From Rhodovulum robiginosum (lineage in GTDB: Bacteria; Pseudomonadota; Alphaproteobacteria; Rhodobacterales; Rhodobacteraceae), in assembly GCF_003944755.1 (NCBI RefSeq), contig NZ_RWGU01000032.1, positions 1 through 44,591 of the forward strand: DNA of 44,591 nucleotides, given 5' to 3'. Below are positions 8,296 to 16,541 of this stretch, piece by piece (within the stretch, counting starts at the first letter, position 1; each line of letters starts with the position of its first letter). Made by a program: the position numbers and the translations under genes. Under the pieces are notes generated by a model, which was not told where the DNA came from, searched no databases, and worked only from the letters and a program-made list of their open reading frames with translations.

Positions 8296-8718
8296 GATCC
8301 GCCCGCCCGGTCGCAGAACGCGGCGCGCCTCCGCCACGACGCGGGGTGGCTCGGGCACGTGCGGCATGCCGAAGCCGACGGTCACCGCGTCGAAGCTGGC
8401 ATCCGGAAACGAAAGCTGCATCGCGTCGCCATTGACGAAACGCGCCCCCGGCACCGCTGCACGGGCAAGCTCGAGCATGGCAGCGGAGAAATCGAGGCCG
8501 GTCACCCGCGCTCCGGCCGCGACAAGGCCCGCATAGACGTTGCCGTGCCCGCAACAGAGGTCGAGCGCATCCGTGTCCGGCCCCGCATCCACGGCGGCGA
8601 CAAGGTGCGGCACGACCATATCCGAGGCTTTTGCGAACCCGCTCGCATAGGCACCGGCGACGCCCGGTTCCGACCATTCCCGCTTTTCCAACTCTGCAAA
8701 GGCTCTCGTATCTCCCAC
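8296..8718 (-). pseudogene. SAM-dependent methyltransferase, C-terminal part lost
   Basis: The minus-strand frame encodes a normal class I methyltransferase N-terminal half: a GTG start at 8718 (VGDTRAFAELEKREW), then motif I DALDLCCGHGNVYAGL, motif II region TGLDFSAAML, GDAMQLSFPDASFDAV and RRVLRPGGR. Immediately after that motif, at about 8296, similarity to the family stops. The frame then runs on into the antisense of the GST without any further methyltransferase sequence. Relatives are about 250-270 residues, so roughly 100 residues are missing. The break lies about 50 bp beyond the GST stop, consistent with a deletion or recombination junction. It is divergent from the hydrolase-LuxR regulator, which may once have controlled it. 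An active shortened product is unlikely. Confidence 0.75.
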
Positions 8719-8884
8719 GACCCGTCGTCGCGTTCTGGCACGCGCGTGCGCCCAATCCACTACTGTGCGGCGCCGCCAAGATCCTGATCGGAGGTTACCA
8801 GATTTTTCCGCACTCCGCCGACAGCCCTGGCACGCACGACATTCCTCATCACAGGATCGGTTCGTCGCTGATATGATTGGCACC

Positions 8885-9982
8885 ATGACCGACTCTGACC
8901 GCCTCCCGCGCCAAGAGATTTCCTTCGTGTCCTCCGTCGACGGCACCCGAATCGCGGTCGCCGCGATGGGCGAAGGGCCGGTCATCCTGCGGGCCGCGCA
9001 TTGGCTGAGCCATGTGTCCAAGGACATCGAAAGCCCGGTCTGGCGCCCTTGGCTGTCCCGGTTGTCAGCGCGCAACCGGATGATCCGATATGATCTGCGC
9101 GGCTGCGGCCTGTCCGATCGCGACGTCGACGAGATCGGGTTCGACGCCTGGCAGGCGGACCTGGAGGCCGTTGCGTCCACGATCAGTGAACCATTCGTTC
9201 TCATGGGCATGTCGCAAGGCGCTGCACTTGCGATCGCCTATGCCCTGCGTCATCCGGACCGGGTCTCCAGCCTCATCCTCATCGGCGGATACGCTCGGGG
9301 TTTGCTGGCACGCGGCACGGACGACGCCACGCGGATGGAGGCCGAGACCCTGTCGAACCTCATGCTACTCGGCTGGGGCAAGCAGGGGTCTGCCTTCTCG
9401 CATGTGTTCACGCAGCTCTTCGTCCCGAATGGAACAGCGCAACAGGTCGGCTGGTGGGAGGACCTGCAACGCTTGTCCGCTTCGCCTGATGTCGCCGCGC
9501 GGACGCTGGACGTTCTGCACCGAATCGACGTCATCGAGGAGGCGCGGCGATTGGCGCTGCCCGTGCTGGTCATGCACAGCCGCCACGATGCGCGCATTCC
9601 GTTCGAGCAGGGCCGTCAACTGGCGGCAGCGATACCCGGCGCGTCCTTCGTCGCCTTGGAGAGCGCGAACCACGTCCTGCTGGAACAGGAGCCCGCATGG
9701 GACCAGATGTGGCGCGAAATCGACGCATTTCTGGGTAACGGCGCGCCAAGACCGGATATTGCGTCCCGCCCTGCCCAGGCGATCTCCGATCTGTCGCCGG
9801 CGGAGCGAGACGTGCTGGGCTGTTTGACCGAGGGGCTGGGCAATTCGGAAATCGCAGCACGGCTGGGAAAATCCGAAAAGACGGTGCGCAACCAGGTCTC
9901 GACCATTCTCGGAAAGCTCGGGGCCCGGAGCCGATCCGAAGCGATCGTCCAGGTTCTGTCCGGACGTCAACGGGACATTTGA
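8885..9982 (+). CDS. Alpha/beta-hydrolase fused to LuxR-type HTH regulator
   Basis: A 365-residue fusion. Residues about 10-285 are an alpha/beta-hydrolase fold with an apparently complete catalytic triad: nucleophile S110 in GMSQG, D235 in HSRHDARIP, and H263 in ESANHVLLE. Residues about 303-355 are a LuxR/GerE helix-turn-helix (LSPAERDVLGCLTEGLGNSEIAARLGKSEKTVRNQVSTILGK, whose first helices are LSPAERDVL and NSEIAARLG). Family members are annotated as transcription regulators in which the hydrolase fold is assumed to sense or process an ester or lactone ligand; this is not shown here. The frame is open upstream with another in-frame ATG at 8873; neither start has a strong ribosome-binding site, and 8885 gives the family-like N-terminus. 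It faces the EamA exporter on the same strand and is divergent from the methyltransferase relic. Confidence 0.85.
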   Translation: MTDSDRLPRQEISFVSSVDGTRIAVAAMGEGPVILRAAHWLSHVSKDIESPVWRPWLSRLSARNRMIRYDLRGCGLSDRDVDEIGFDAWQADLEAVASTISEPFVLMGMSQGAALAIAYALRHPDRVSSLILIGGYARGLLARGTDDATRMEAETLSNLMLLGWGKQGSAFSHVFTQLFVPNGTAQQVGWWEDLQRLSASPDVAARTLDVLHRIDVIEEARRLALPVLVMHSRHDARIPFEQGRQLAAAIPGASFVALESANHVLLEQEPAWDQMWREIDAFLGNGAPRPDIASRPAQAISDLSPAERDVLGCLTEGLGNSEIAARLGKSEKTVRNQVSTILGKLGARSRSEAIVQVLSGRQRDI

Positions 9983-10082
9983 CCCGACGTCGCCTGAAAT
10001 AGTCGGGCGAGGGGGGACACACGCCTCATGACCCAATCAATCCGATGCAGTTTCCTCGCTCACAGTAAAAGAGGAGACGACC

Positions 10083-10976
10083 ATGCAGATGACCGAGGCA
10101 CCCGATCGCAGTGCGGTCCCGGCCATGGCGGCCCTGACCCTCGCCGCATTCTTCTGGTCCGGAAACTTCATCGCCGGACGCGCGCTTGGGGGAACGATCC
10201 CGCCTCTGGAGTTGAATGTCATCCGCTGGGCGCTCTGCCTGGCGCTGCTGTTGCCGCTCGCCGTGCCGGCGCTTGTGCGATGCCGCGCCGAACTGGCGGA
10301 GCATTGGCGGTTGATCGTCCTGCTGGGCCTGACCGGCATCGCCGCGTTCCACACCATGGTCTACCAGGCGCTGACGCTGACGCCGGCGGTCAATGCCCTG
10401 CTCATCCTGTCGCTCGCGCCGGTTGTCACCGTCATCGGTGGCGCGATCTGGAACGGATTTCGACCGGGAAAGGCACAGTTTGCCGGACTTGCGATCTCGG
10501 CCGTCGGTGCGGGCATCATCGTGGTTTCGGGGCGCGGGAACATGCGTGCCGGCTTCGCGGATGCAGGGTCACTGTGGATGCTGGGCGCGATCCTGGTCTG
10601 GGCGGCCTATTCCCTGTTGCTGCGCCGGCGACCCGCCACGTTGCCACAGGACGTGACGCTGACGGCCAGCGTCATCGTCGGGCTATGCGTCATGGCACCG
10701 CTGCTTGCCATTCAGGGCGTTCAGCCCATTCCGATGACTGGCCCGATCATCGCAGCTCTTGGCTACATCGCCTTGTGCGCATCACTTCTGGGGTTTCTGC
10801 TTTGGTCGTGGGGGCTCGACCGGATCGGACCCGAACGTGCGGGACAATTCCTGCACCTGATGCCGGTTTTCGGCACCGTTCTCGCCGTCGCGCTGTTGGG
10901 CGAACGGCTGACACTGACCCATGTCTCCGGAGGGGCTCTCGCCGTCTGTGGGATAGTTCTGGTCAATCGCCGATGA
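10083..10976 (+). CDS. DMT superfamily transporter (two EamA domains)
   Basis: A 297-residue integral membrane protein with about ten hydrophobic helices arranged as two EamA repeats. The first contains FFWSGNFIAGRAL and FHTMVYQALTLTPAVNALLILSLAPV; the second contains LGYIALCASLLGFLLWSWGLDRIGPERAGQF, whose pattern near the end of repeat two is diagnostic, followed by LMPVFGTVLAVALLGERLTLTH. Members export amino acids, metabolites or drugs; the substrate cannot be predicted. GAGGAG at 10072-10076 sets the ATG at 10083. It starts 100 bp after the hydrolase-LuxR gene in the same direction and may be its target. It is convergent with the GNAT gene, with about 250 bp of non-coding DNA between them in which no terminator was evident. 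Confidence 0.9.
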   Translation: MQMTEAPDRSAVPAMAALTLAAFFWSGNFIAGRALGGTIPPLELNVIRWALCLALLLPLAVPALVRCRAELAEHWRLIVLLGLTGIAAFHTMVYQALTLTPAVNALLILSLAPVVTVIGGAIWNGFRPGKAQFAGLAISAVGAGIIVVSGRGNMRAGFADAGSLWMLGAILVWAAYSLLLRRRPATLPQDVTLTASVIVGLCVMAPLLAIQGVQPIPMTGPIIAALGYIALCASLLGFLLWSWGLDRIGPERAGQFLHLMPVFGTVLAVALLGERLTLTHVSGGALAVCGIVLVNRR

Positions 10977-11224
10977 TGAGATGGGAGTGTCCGTCGTCGA
11001 ATGCCTTGAAACTGGACAGCACGGATCAGATCCACACGTCGACGGAGCACGGCCAGAGTATTGCGAATCCTGGGTGCGCGCCTTCAAGATCGGCCCATAG
11101 CTTTCGTTTGTGCGACCAGCTTTATGCTGCGCTGCGGCCCGCCAGACCGGACGTACGCCCTAGGGGCGCCAACCTCGCCGCACCTGCGAGTGCCCCAGCG
11201 TTCAGGGTGGTTCGCTGCCCCTCC

Positions 11225-11683
11225 TTAGATCTGTAGCTTGTATCCAATATGGGTCGGTTCAAAACCCAGACGTTCATAGAAGCGATGGGCGTCCGGGCGG
11301 GCCTTGTCGGTGGTGAGCTGAACCAACGAACACCCGTGTGCCCGGCATTCGCTGATCGCCCACGCAAACATCGCTTCACCAAGCTTGCCGCCCCGACGGT
11401 CGCTCGCGATCCGCACCGCCTCGATCTGTCCTCGCTTGGTGCCATTGCGAGAGAGACCCGCGATGAAGGTGAGCTGCAAGGTTCCAACAATCTGCTGCTC
11501 CTCCTCGACCACACAAAGAAACTGGTTCGGGTCGGCATCAATCTCCGCAAATGCAGCCCGGTAGCAATCGTCTACGGCTGGCGAAGCGTTTTCCCGCGAC
11601 GCACCAAGCACGTCATCGGCCAGCATCGCGACAATCGCCCCCAGGTCCGCTGCGGTTGCTCGGCGGTAACGCGGGTCACCCAT
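11225..11683 (-). CDS. GNAT family N-acetyltransferase
   Basis: A 152-residue acetyltransferase with the GNAT order: N-terminal strand RYRRATAADLGAIVAML, beta4 region QIVGTLQLTFI, the motif A stretch IEAVRIASDRRGGKLGEAMFAWAI with an R-x-x-G-G/K-type acetyl-CoA loop (here RRGGKLG), and the C-terminal motif B AHRFYERLGFEPTHIGYKL. It acetylates an amine on an unknown small molecule or protein. The start at 11683 is fixed by a strong GAGGAGG sequence just upstream; the frame extends further with no second ribosome-binding site. It is the last gene of the minus-strand run that includes DUF1772, DUF4345 and the NmrA-like gene, but a 125-bp gap separates it from DUF1772. Confidence 0.88.
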   Translation of the reverse strand: MGDPRYRRATAADLGAIVAMLADDVLGASRENASPAVDDCYRAAFAEIDADPNQFLCVVEEEQQIVGTLQLTFIAGLSRNGTKRGQIEAVRIASDRRGGKLGEAMFAWAISECRAHGCSLVQLTTDKARPDAHRFYERLGFEPTHIGYKLQI

Positions 11684-11808
11684 GAGTATCCTCCTCTCTT
11701 CATTGCCGACCGCTTCCATAGGAACTGCGGGTCGTGAACGAACGTGCCGGCGGACAGGCGCCGCTGTGCTTCGTTGCGCAGGTCGGCGCCCTGATGCGGC
11801 TCGGTTTT

Positions 11809-12318
11809 TCAAGCCGCCTGTGCCTGAGACTGCGCCGCCCAAGCGAGCGAGAACAGCAGCAGGGCCGCAGACAGTCCGCAGGCGACGGTTCGGACGGTAT
11901 TCCAGAAGCTCCAGCGGGGCAGATAGGTGCGGGCCCAGTAGTCCAGGGTCGCATCCGCGGAGGCCTCCATGCCCGCGAGGGCTTCATTCATCGGCACGTT
12001 GAAGAACACCGTTACCCCGAAGCATCCGACGAAATATGTCAGGCCCGCCAGCATCATCACGGTTCCCGGACCGTGTGCGACGACTATTGCGCCATAGGCC
12101 GCGATCAGCAGGGATACCGGCGCCAGCCCGAGGAAGAGCACCATGAAGACCCAGCGGAACACCTCTCGGTTTATGGCCTGCATCGCCTCCGCGCCACCCT
12201 GACCGCTGGTCACGGACAGGGCGCGCATGATGAAATCCGAGAAGGCGAGAAAGACGCCGCCGACCAACGCATAGGCGAGGACGGTGAGGTGGGCGAGGTA
12301 GAAGAGAACAGGGGACAT
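11809..12318 (-). CDS. DUF1772 (anthrone oxygenase family) membrane protein
   Basis: A 169-residue protein with four likely transmembrane helices: an N-terminal VLFYLAHLTVLAYALVGGVF, then FRWVFMVLFLGLAPVSLLIA, VMMLAGLTYFVGCFGVTVFF, and a last one near the C-terminus. The segment FFNVPMNEALAG followed by a WSFWNTVRT motif before the last helix is characteristic of DUF1772. The Pfam family includes fungal noranthrone mono-oxygenases, but bacterial members are mostly uncharacterised, so an oxygenase role is only a possibility. AAGGA lies about 10 nt before the ATG at 12318. It lies 63 bp downstream of the DUF4345 gene in the same direction and is probably in its operon. Confidence 0.8.
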   Translation of the reverse strand: MSPVLFYLAHLTVLAYALVGGVFLAFSDFIMRALSVTSGQGGAEAMQAINREVFRWVFMVLFLGLAPVSLLIAAYGAIVVAHGPGTVMMLAGLTYFVGCFGVTVFFNVPMNEALAGMEASADATLDYWARTYLPRWSFWNTVRTVACGLSAALLLFSLAWAAQSQAQAA

Positions 12319-12381
12319 GGGGACGAGTTCCTTGGATTGGGGCGGCGGCAGGGCATCAAGCGCCACGCCGCCGCGGCAGGC

Positions 12382-12810
12382 TCAGCGCGCGGGCTGCACC
12401 GTGGAGAGGCCGGGCGCCGGCTGCCAAAGGCGCCGGCGGAAGGCTGCGAGGCAGAGCGCGGCGATCATCAGTTCGATGACGAGGGCGCCGATGACGTTGC
12501 CGGACGGCATCCCGTCCAATGCAAGCCCGACCAGCCGTCCGGCCGGAAAGGCGGTAAAGACCGTCAGGGCCGCCGCCATGCCAACGGGCCGGACCGCGTG
12601 CCGCCAGATGCCGAGCAGCATCAGAAAGCCGAACCCCGCGAGTCCGGCGCCTGGGGCGCGCAATTCGCTCAGCAGGTTGGCGTCTTCGCCGAGCGTGATG
12701 CCGGAGCTGGCGTAGAAGACGTGCGGCGCGAACAGGATGAAAGCGCCGATGGTAAGCGCGGTGAGGCCGGAGAGACCGAGCGCGATCTTCTCGAGCAGGG
12801 TGGGTCTCAT
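12382..12810 (-). CDS. DUF4345 family membrane protein
   Basis: A 142-residue protein with four hydrophobic helices. The helix 1-2 loop has the family-like FAPHVFYASSGITLGEDANLLSELRAPG, where LSELRAPGAGL precedes helix 2, and the third helix region has TAFPAGRLVGLALDGMPS. Function is unknown. Members of this family are often found beside AraC regulators and NmrA-like or DUF1772 genes, as here. The frame runs upstream to 12891, but AAGGA just before the ATG at 12810 and the end of the preceding gene at 12836 make 12810 the likely start. It lies 25 bp after the NmrA-like gene and is probably cotranscribed with it. Confidence 0.75.
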   Translation of the reverse strand: MRPTLLEKIALGLSGLTALTIGAFILFAPHVFYASSGITLGEDANLLSELRAPGAGLAGFGFLMLLGIWRHAVRPVGMAAALTVFTAFPAGRLVGLALDGMPSGNVIGALVIELMIAALCLAAFRRRLWQPAPGLSTVQPAR

Positions 12811-12835
12811 GACATGTTCCTTTCGATGGGGGGTG

Positions 12836-13663
12836 TCAGGCGGCGGTTGTCCAGGCGCCGGTTTGGGCGGCGGCGCGGGCGAACTCCGCAAAGTCGCGGG
12901 CGCCGCGGCCGAGCGCGCGCATCACGCCGTCCGTGGTGTGGGCGTTGCGCCCGTCCAGCGTTTCGCGCGCGATCGCGGTGAAGACGTCGGCGACGAAGGG
13001 GCCGCCAGCCTCGGCGATGTTCGCGTGGAACGCCTCGAAACTGATCGGGATATGCCGGATCTCGCGGCCGGTGGCCCGCGAGAGTTCACCCGCCATGTCC
13101 GCGAAAGTCATCAAGCGCGGGCCCGTCACCTCGTAGAGTTCGCCCTTGTGGCCTTCTTCGGTCAGGGCCGCGACTGCGACATCGGCAATATCGTCGATGT
13201 CGATGATGGGCTCGGCGACATCGCCGCCGGGCATTGGAAGAACGCCGGCCAGGACCGGATCGCGCAGGTAGCCTTCGGAGAAGTTCTGCGCGAACCAGGC
13301 GGCCCGGATGATGGTGAAGTCGACGCCGCAATTGCGCACCACCTCTTCGCCCAGCCGCGCATGATGCTCGCCGCGGCCGGACAGCAGCACGAGGTGCTCG
13401 ACGTCCACGTCGCGGGCCGTCTCGCAGAGAGACTCGAGCTTTTCCACGGCTCCGGGAAAGGCGAGATCGGGAAAGTAGGTGACATAGGCCGCACGGGTTC
13501 CGCGCAGGGCCGGCGTCCAGGTCTCCGGCGCGTCCCAGTCGAAGGGTGTTGCGGACCTGCGCGAGCCGCGGCGCACTGGCAGGCCCCGCGCCTCGAGGCG
13601 GCTGGCGACGCGGCGGCCGGTCTTGCCGGTTGCGCCGATGACGAGGATCGGTTGGTCTTTCAT
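12836..13663 (-). CDS. NmrA-like NAD(P)-binding oxidoreductase
   Basis: A 275-residue atypical short-chain dehydrogenase. It begins QPILVIGATGKTGRRVASRL, with the GATGKTG dinucleotide loop at residues 10-16 typical of NmrA/isoflavone-reductase-like proteins. Further family features are LVLLSGRGEH, IIRAAWFAQNFSEG, and DIDDIADVAVAAL near the middle, which is the conserved segment following the substrate site. The canonical SDR YxxxK pair is not seen, as is common in NmrA-like proteins, which can be enzymes or redox-sensing regulators. It is the first gene of an operon-like set with DUF4345 and DUF1772. The AraC regulator gene ends 108 bp upstream on the same strand and is a likely controller. 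Confidence 0.85.
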   Translation of the reverse strand: MKDQPILVIGATGKTGRRVASRLEARGLPVRRGSRRSATPFDWDAPETWTPALRGTRAAYVTYFPDLAFPGAVEKLESLCETARDVDVEHLVLLSGRGEHHARLGEEVVRNCGVDFTIIRAAWFAQNFSEGYLRDPVLAGVLPMPGGDVAEPIIDIDDIADVAVAALTEEGHKGELYEVTGPRLMTFADMAGELSRATGREIRHIPISFEAFHANIAEAGGPFVADVFTAIARETLDGRNAHTTDGVMRALGRGARDFAEFARAAAQTGAWTTAA

Positions 13664-13771
13664 GGGGTATCTCCCTGGCTTCGGTATCGGTAGCCAAGGG
13701 ATAGGCGCAGGGGTGCTGCGCGGTCTTGACCGGCGATGCCAGCCTTTTGACCGCCGTCGCCAATGCGCGCG

Positions 13772-14785
13772 TCAGCGCTGGGAGATATCCTTGCGGTAGG
13801 TCGCGGGGGTCGTGCCGACCCAGCGCTTGAACGCGCGGGTAAAGGCGCTCTGCTCGGAGAAACCGGTGAGGAACGCGATTTCGGCCAGAGAATGGCTCTC
13901 GTCCCGCAAGAGCCCCTCGGCGAGGTCGCGGCGGGTTTCCTCGGTGAGGCTCTGAAAGGTCATGCCGTGCTCTGAGAGGCGCCTGTGGAAGGACCGCGCA
14001 CTGAGCCCGAGGCCGCGGGCGATCTCGGCCATCCTCGGCGCCCCCTCGCTGAGGGCCTGGGCGATTGCGGCTTTCGCCTGCGTGACAAGCGCCGGCTCCC
14101 GGGTGATCTCGGACAGTTCCGCGTCGAGATGCGTGGTGAGGTATTTCGATATCCCCTCGTCCCCGAGGATATTGGGCCGGGCCAGCACCTCGTCGGCATA
14201 GAGGATCGCGTCGAGTTCGGCGCCGAAGCGCACCGGGCAGCCGAACCACTCCTCATGCGCGGCGACCCGGCGCGGGGCGGGATGCCGGACCAGCACTTCC
14301 ACGGGCGCGAGCGGCACCGGGCAGACCTGCCGTGCGATGGATACCGCGCTCGCAAGGGTCGCCTCGTTCGACAGCCGCATCCCGAGGCGCCGTTCGCCCG
14401 CCCGGTGCAGGATGAAGAGCGTGCCCCCGGTCGCCGGCCGCAGCTCGTATTCCACAACGCTGGACCACAGGCGCGCATAGCGTTCCACCCGCGCGTAGGA
14501 CGCCCCGAGCGTCGTCGCCGCCTTGAAGGCAAGGCCAAGCGCACCGTATTCGTCCAGCCGCATCGAGGCGCCCGTGCGCACCGGCAGGTCGGTCACGTCG
14601 ATCTGATCGGCGATCCTTTCGAGCATGTCGTAGTAGCGCTCGGCCGGAACCATCCTTCCGGCATCCCAGGGATCATCGGGGGCGATCCCGACGCTGGCCA
14701 GCATCGCCGCAGCATCGATTTTACCGCCCGCCGCGGCGACCACCTTGCGCGCGAAGAGCGACGTGACATACCCCATGCCCGGCAT
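13772..14785 (-). CDS. AraC family regulator with arabinose-binding-type N-terminal domain
   Basis: A 337-residue regulator. The N-terminal about 200 residues match the Arabinose_bd (OruR/ArgR-type) ligand domain, including [28 protein letters not shown] and a later [19 protein letters not shown] segment. The C-terminal about 100 residues are an AraC HTH pair: [20 protein letters not shown] and [23 protein letters not shown], ending GTTPATYRK. Such proteins usually activate genes next to them in response to small metabolites. The start is uncertain: ATGs at 14785, 14776 and an upstream 14812 are in frame, and none has a good ribosome-binding site. It lies directly upstream of the NmrA-like/DUF4345/DUF1772 genes on the same strand, which are its probable regulon. 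Confidence 0.87.
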   Translation of the reverse strand: MPGMGYVTSLFARKVVAAAGGKIDAAAMLASVGIAPDDPWDAGRMVPAERYYDMLERIADQIDVTDLPVRTGASMRLDEYGALGLAFKAATTLGASYARVERYARLWSSVVEYELRPATGGTLFILHRAGERRLGMRLSNEATLASAVSIARQVCPVPLAPVEVLVRHPAPRRVAAHEEWFGCPVRFGAELDAILYADEVLARPNILGDEGISKYLTTHLDAELSEITREPALVTQAKAAIAQALSEGAPRMAEIARGLGLSARSFHRRLSEHGMTFQSLTEETRRDLAEGLLRDESHSLAEIAFLTGFSEQSAFTRAFKRWVGTTPATYRKDISQR

Positions 14786-15124
14786 TCTACGGTGCGCGTG
14801 GTGAACGGCCAACCTCGCGGTGGAACCGGGCGCGCGCTGAACTGGATGTCCGCTGTTCGTTCAACCTCGCATCCAACGTGCACGAGTAGAGAAGGTCGGC
14901 GTCCCGCCCCGTCCACCGGATTGTCGCGACCCGCCCGTGGCGTCGCCCGTGGCGCAGGCGATGAAGGTCTGAAATTCACTCTCACCGGCGCATCGGCACA
15001 GGATCGCGCCGCTGCGGCATGGTGCGCGGCAGAGGGCGGTCGCCCCCCGAACCGGGCTCCGGGGCTGGACACCCATCCGCGCGCGCGGCAAGAGGGGCAC
15101 CATCCCAGACGACCGGAGGCGCCC
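14786..15124. other. Intergenic, about 340 bp, between divergent AraC regulator and meaB
   Basis: No gene is supported; the open frames here are extensions or antisense shadows. The only clear signal is GGAGG at 15115-15119, 5 nt before the meaB ATG. No convincing sigma-70 promoter or long repeat was seen. It is the right-hand limit of the accessory block that begins near 1.76 kb. Confidence 0.5.
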
Positions 15125-16111
15125 ATGGACATCGCCGATCTCGCCACCCGCATCACATCCGGCGACCGCCGCGCGCTGGCCCGCGCGATCACCCTGGTCG
15201 AAAGCGGGCGGGCCGATCACCGCGAACGGGCGCAGGCGCTCTTGGCCGCGCTTCTGAGCAACGGCCGCCAGGCGCTCAGGATCGGGCTGTCAGGCACGCC
15301 GGGCGTGGGAAAATCGACCTTTATCGAAAGCTTCGGGATGATGCTGATCGGCAAGGGGCTGAAGGTGGCCGTGCTGGCCGTCGATCCCAGCTCGGCCCGC
15401 TCGGGCGGCTCGATCCTGGGCGACAAGACCCGGATGGAACGGCTGTCGCGCGACCCCAAGGCCTTTATCCGCCCCTCGCCCAGCCAGTCGACGCTGGGCG
15501 GCGTGGCGCGCCGGACCCGCGAGGCCGTCAGCCTGTGCGAGGCGGCCGGGTTCGACGTGGTGCTGATCGAGACCGTGGGCGTGGGCCAGTCCGAAACCAT
15601 GGTGGCCGAGATGACCGACCTCTTCGTGCTGTTGATGGCACCCGGCGGCGGCGACGAGTTGCAGGGGGTCAAGCGCGGCATCATGGAAATGGCCGACCTG
15701 ATTTTGGTAAACAAGGCCGATGGCGACCTGGAACCGGCCGCGCGCCGCACCTGCGCCGATTACGCCGGCGCGCTGCACCTGCTGCGCCGCCGCCCGCAGG
15801 ACCCCGAGGGCTTTCCCAAGGCGATGTGCGTCTCGGCGCTGTCCGAGGCCGGTCTGGAAACCGCCTGGGACGAGATGCAGGCGCTGGCCGACTGGCGGCG
15901 CGAGCACGGCTTTTTCGATGCCCGCCGGGCCGACCAGGCGCGGTTCTGGTTCGGCGAGGAGGTCCGGCGCGGGCTGCTGGCGCGTCTCGACCACGATCCG
16001 GCGCTGCGCCAGCGGATGGAAACGCTGGGCACGGCCGTGGCGGCGGGCGAGGCGACCGTGGCGGGCGCCGTGGCCGAGATTCTGGCCGAGATCGGCGCGC
16101 GCGGGGGATGA
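15125..16111 (+). CDS. meaB: Methylmalonyl-CoA mutase-associated GTPase MeaB (ArgK)
   Basis: A 328-residue G3E-class P-loop GTPase. Features are Walker [10 protein letters not shown] (residues 57-65), [20 protein letters not shown] (Walker B and the switch region diagnostic of MeaB), ETVGVGQSE, and the NKAD guanine-specificity motif. MeaB chaperones methylmalonyl-CoA mutase, gating adenosylcobalamin loading and protecting the enzyme from inactivation. No mutase gene lies in this window, so the partner (methylmalonyl-CoA or ethylmalonyl-CoA mutase) must be elsewhere. GGAGG 5 nt before the ATG at 15125 sets the start; the open frame extends far upstream but without coding character. rpmB follows after 103 bp with its own likely promoter. 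Confidence 0.95.
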   Translation: MDIADLATRITSGDRRALARAITLVESGRADHRERAQALLAALLSNGRQALRIGLSGTPGVGKSTFIESFGMMLIGKGLKVAVLAVDPSSARSGGSILGDKTRMERLSRDPKAFIRPSPSQSTLGGVARRTREAVSLCEAAGFDVVLIETVGVGQSETMVAEMTDLFVLLMAPGGGDELQGVKRGIMEMADLILVNKADGDLEPAARRTCADYAGALHLLRRRPQDPEGFPKAMCVSALSEAGLETAWDEMQALADWRREHGFFDARRADQARFWFGEEVRRGLLARLDHDPALRQRMETLGTAVAAGEATVAGAVAEILAEIGARGG

Positions 16112-16116
16112 ATCGC

Positions 16117-16145
16117 TTGACGCCTCCGCGCTTTGGCCGTAAAGG
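16117..16145 (+). promoter_or_regulatory. Candidate sigma-70 promoter of rpmB
   Basis: TTGACG at 16117-16122 is a good -35 hexamer. A 17-nt spacer leads to TAAAGG at 16140-16145, a weak -10. It starts six bases after the meaB stop and about 70 bp before the rpmB ATG, a sensible place for a ribosomal protein promoter. The -10 is poor, so this is tentative. Confidence 0.45.
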
Positions 16146-16214
16146 AGCCGGACGAATTTCGCGGCGTCGCCCTTGCGGCGCCGATCCGCTTTATCGAGAC
16201 AAGGAAAACAAGCC

Positions 16215-16505
16215 ATGTCGCGCGTCTGTGAACTGACCGGTAAGGGTCCGATGGTCGGCAACAATGTCAGCCACGCCAACAACAAGTCCAAGCGCCGGTT
16301 TCTGCCCAACCTGAACGACGTGACGCTGATTTCCGACGCGCTGGGCCAGTCGTACAAGCTGCGCGTCTCGGCCTCGGCGCTGCGCACGGTCGACCATCGC
16401 GGTGGCCTCGACGCTTTCCTCGTCCGCGCGAAGGACGCCGATCTTTCGGAAAAGGCGCTGAAGATCAAGAAAGACATCGAGAAGGCCCAGGCCACCGCCG
16501 CCTGA
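16215..16505 (+). CDS. rpmB: 50S ribosomal protein L28
   Basis: A 96-residue L28 protein. It begins [20 protein letters not shown], the standard N-terminus, and continues with [15 protein letters not shown] and a [22 protein letters not shown] core. It is the length seen in alphaproteobacteria, longer than E. coli L28. It is a component of the large ribosomal subunit near the exit-tunnel and E-site region. An AAGGAAAA sequence precedes the ATG at 16215. No rpmG follows; the gene appears monocistronic, with a promoter candidate upstream and a strong terminator downstream. A TC dinucleotide run begins directly after the stop codon. Confidence 0.98.
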   Translation: MSRVCELTGKGPMVGNNVSHANNKSKRRFLPNLNDVTLISDALGQSYKLRVSASALRTVDHRGGLDAFLVRAKDADLSEKALKIKKDIEKAQATAA

Positions 16506-16527
16506 TCTCTCTCTCTCTCTCTCTCTC
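16506..16527 (+). repeat. (TC)11 dinucleotide run
   Basis: Eleven consecutive TC units directly follow the rpmB stop codon and precede its terminator. It is a simple-sequence tract in transcribed but untranslated DNA, and is prone to slippage. Confidence 0.95.
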
Positions 16528-16541
16528 ACGATCGCTCTGTC

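Noticed and set aside
8236-8787. 183-codon plus-strand open frame opposite the methyltransferase relic
   Set aside because: No domain; the minus strand shows methyltransferase motifs I to the post-motif RPGGR in a consistent frame.
10977-11224. Possible gene in the gap between the EamA exporter and the GNAT gene
   Set aside because: Small frames only, without motif or ribosome-binding site; no terminator hairpin was found either.
13985-15124. Long N-terminal extension of the meaB frame
   Set aside because: It is antisense to the AraC gene and lacks MeaB sequence; GGAGG before 15125 and family length fix the start there.
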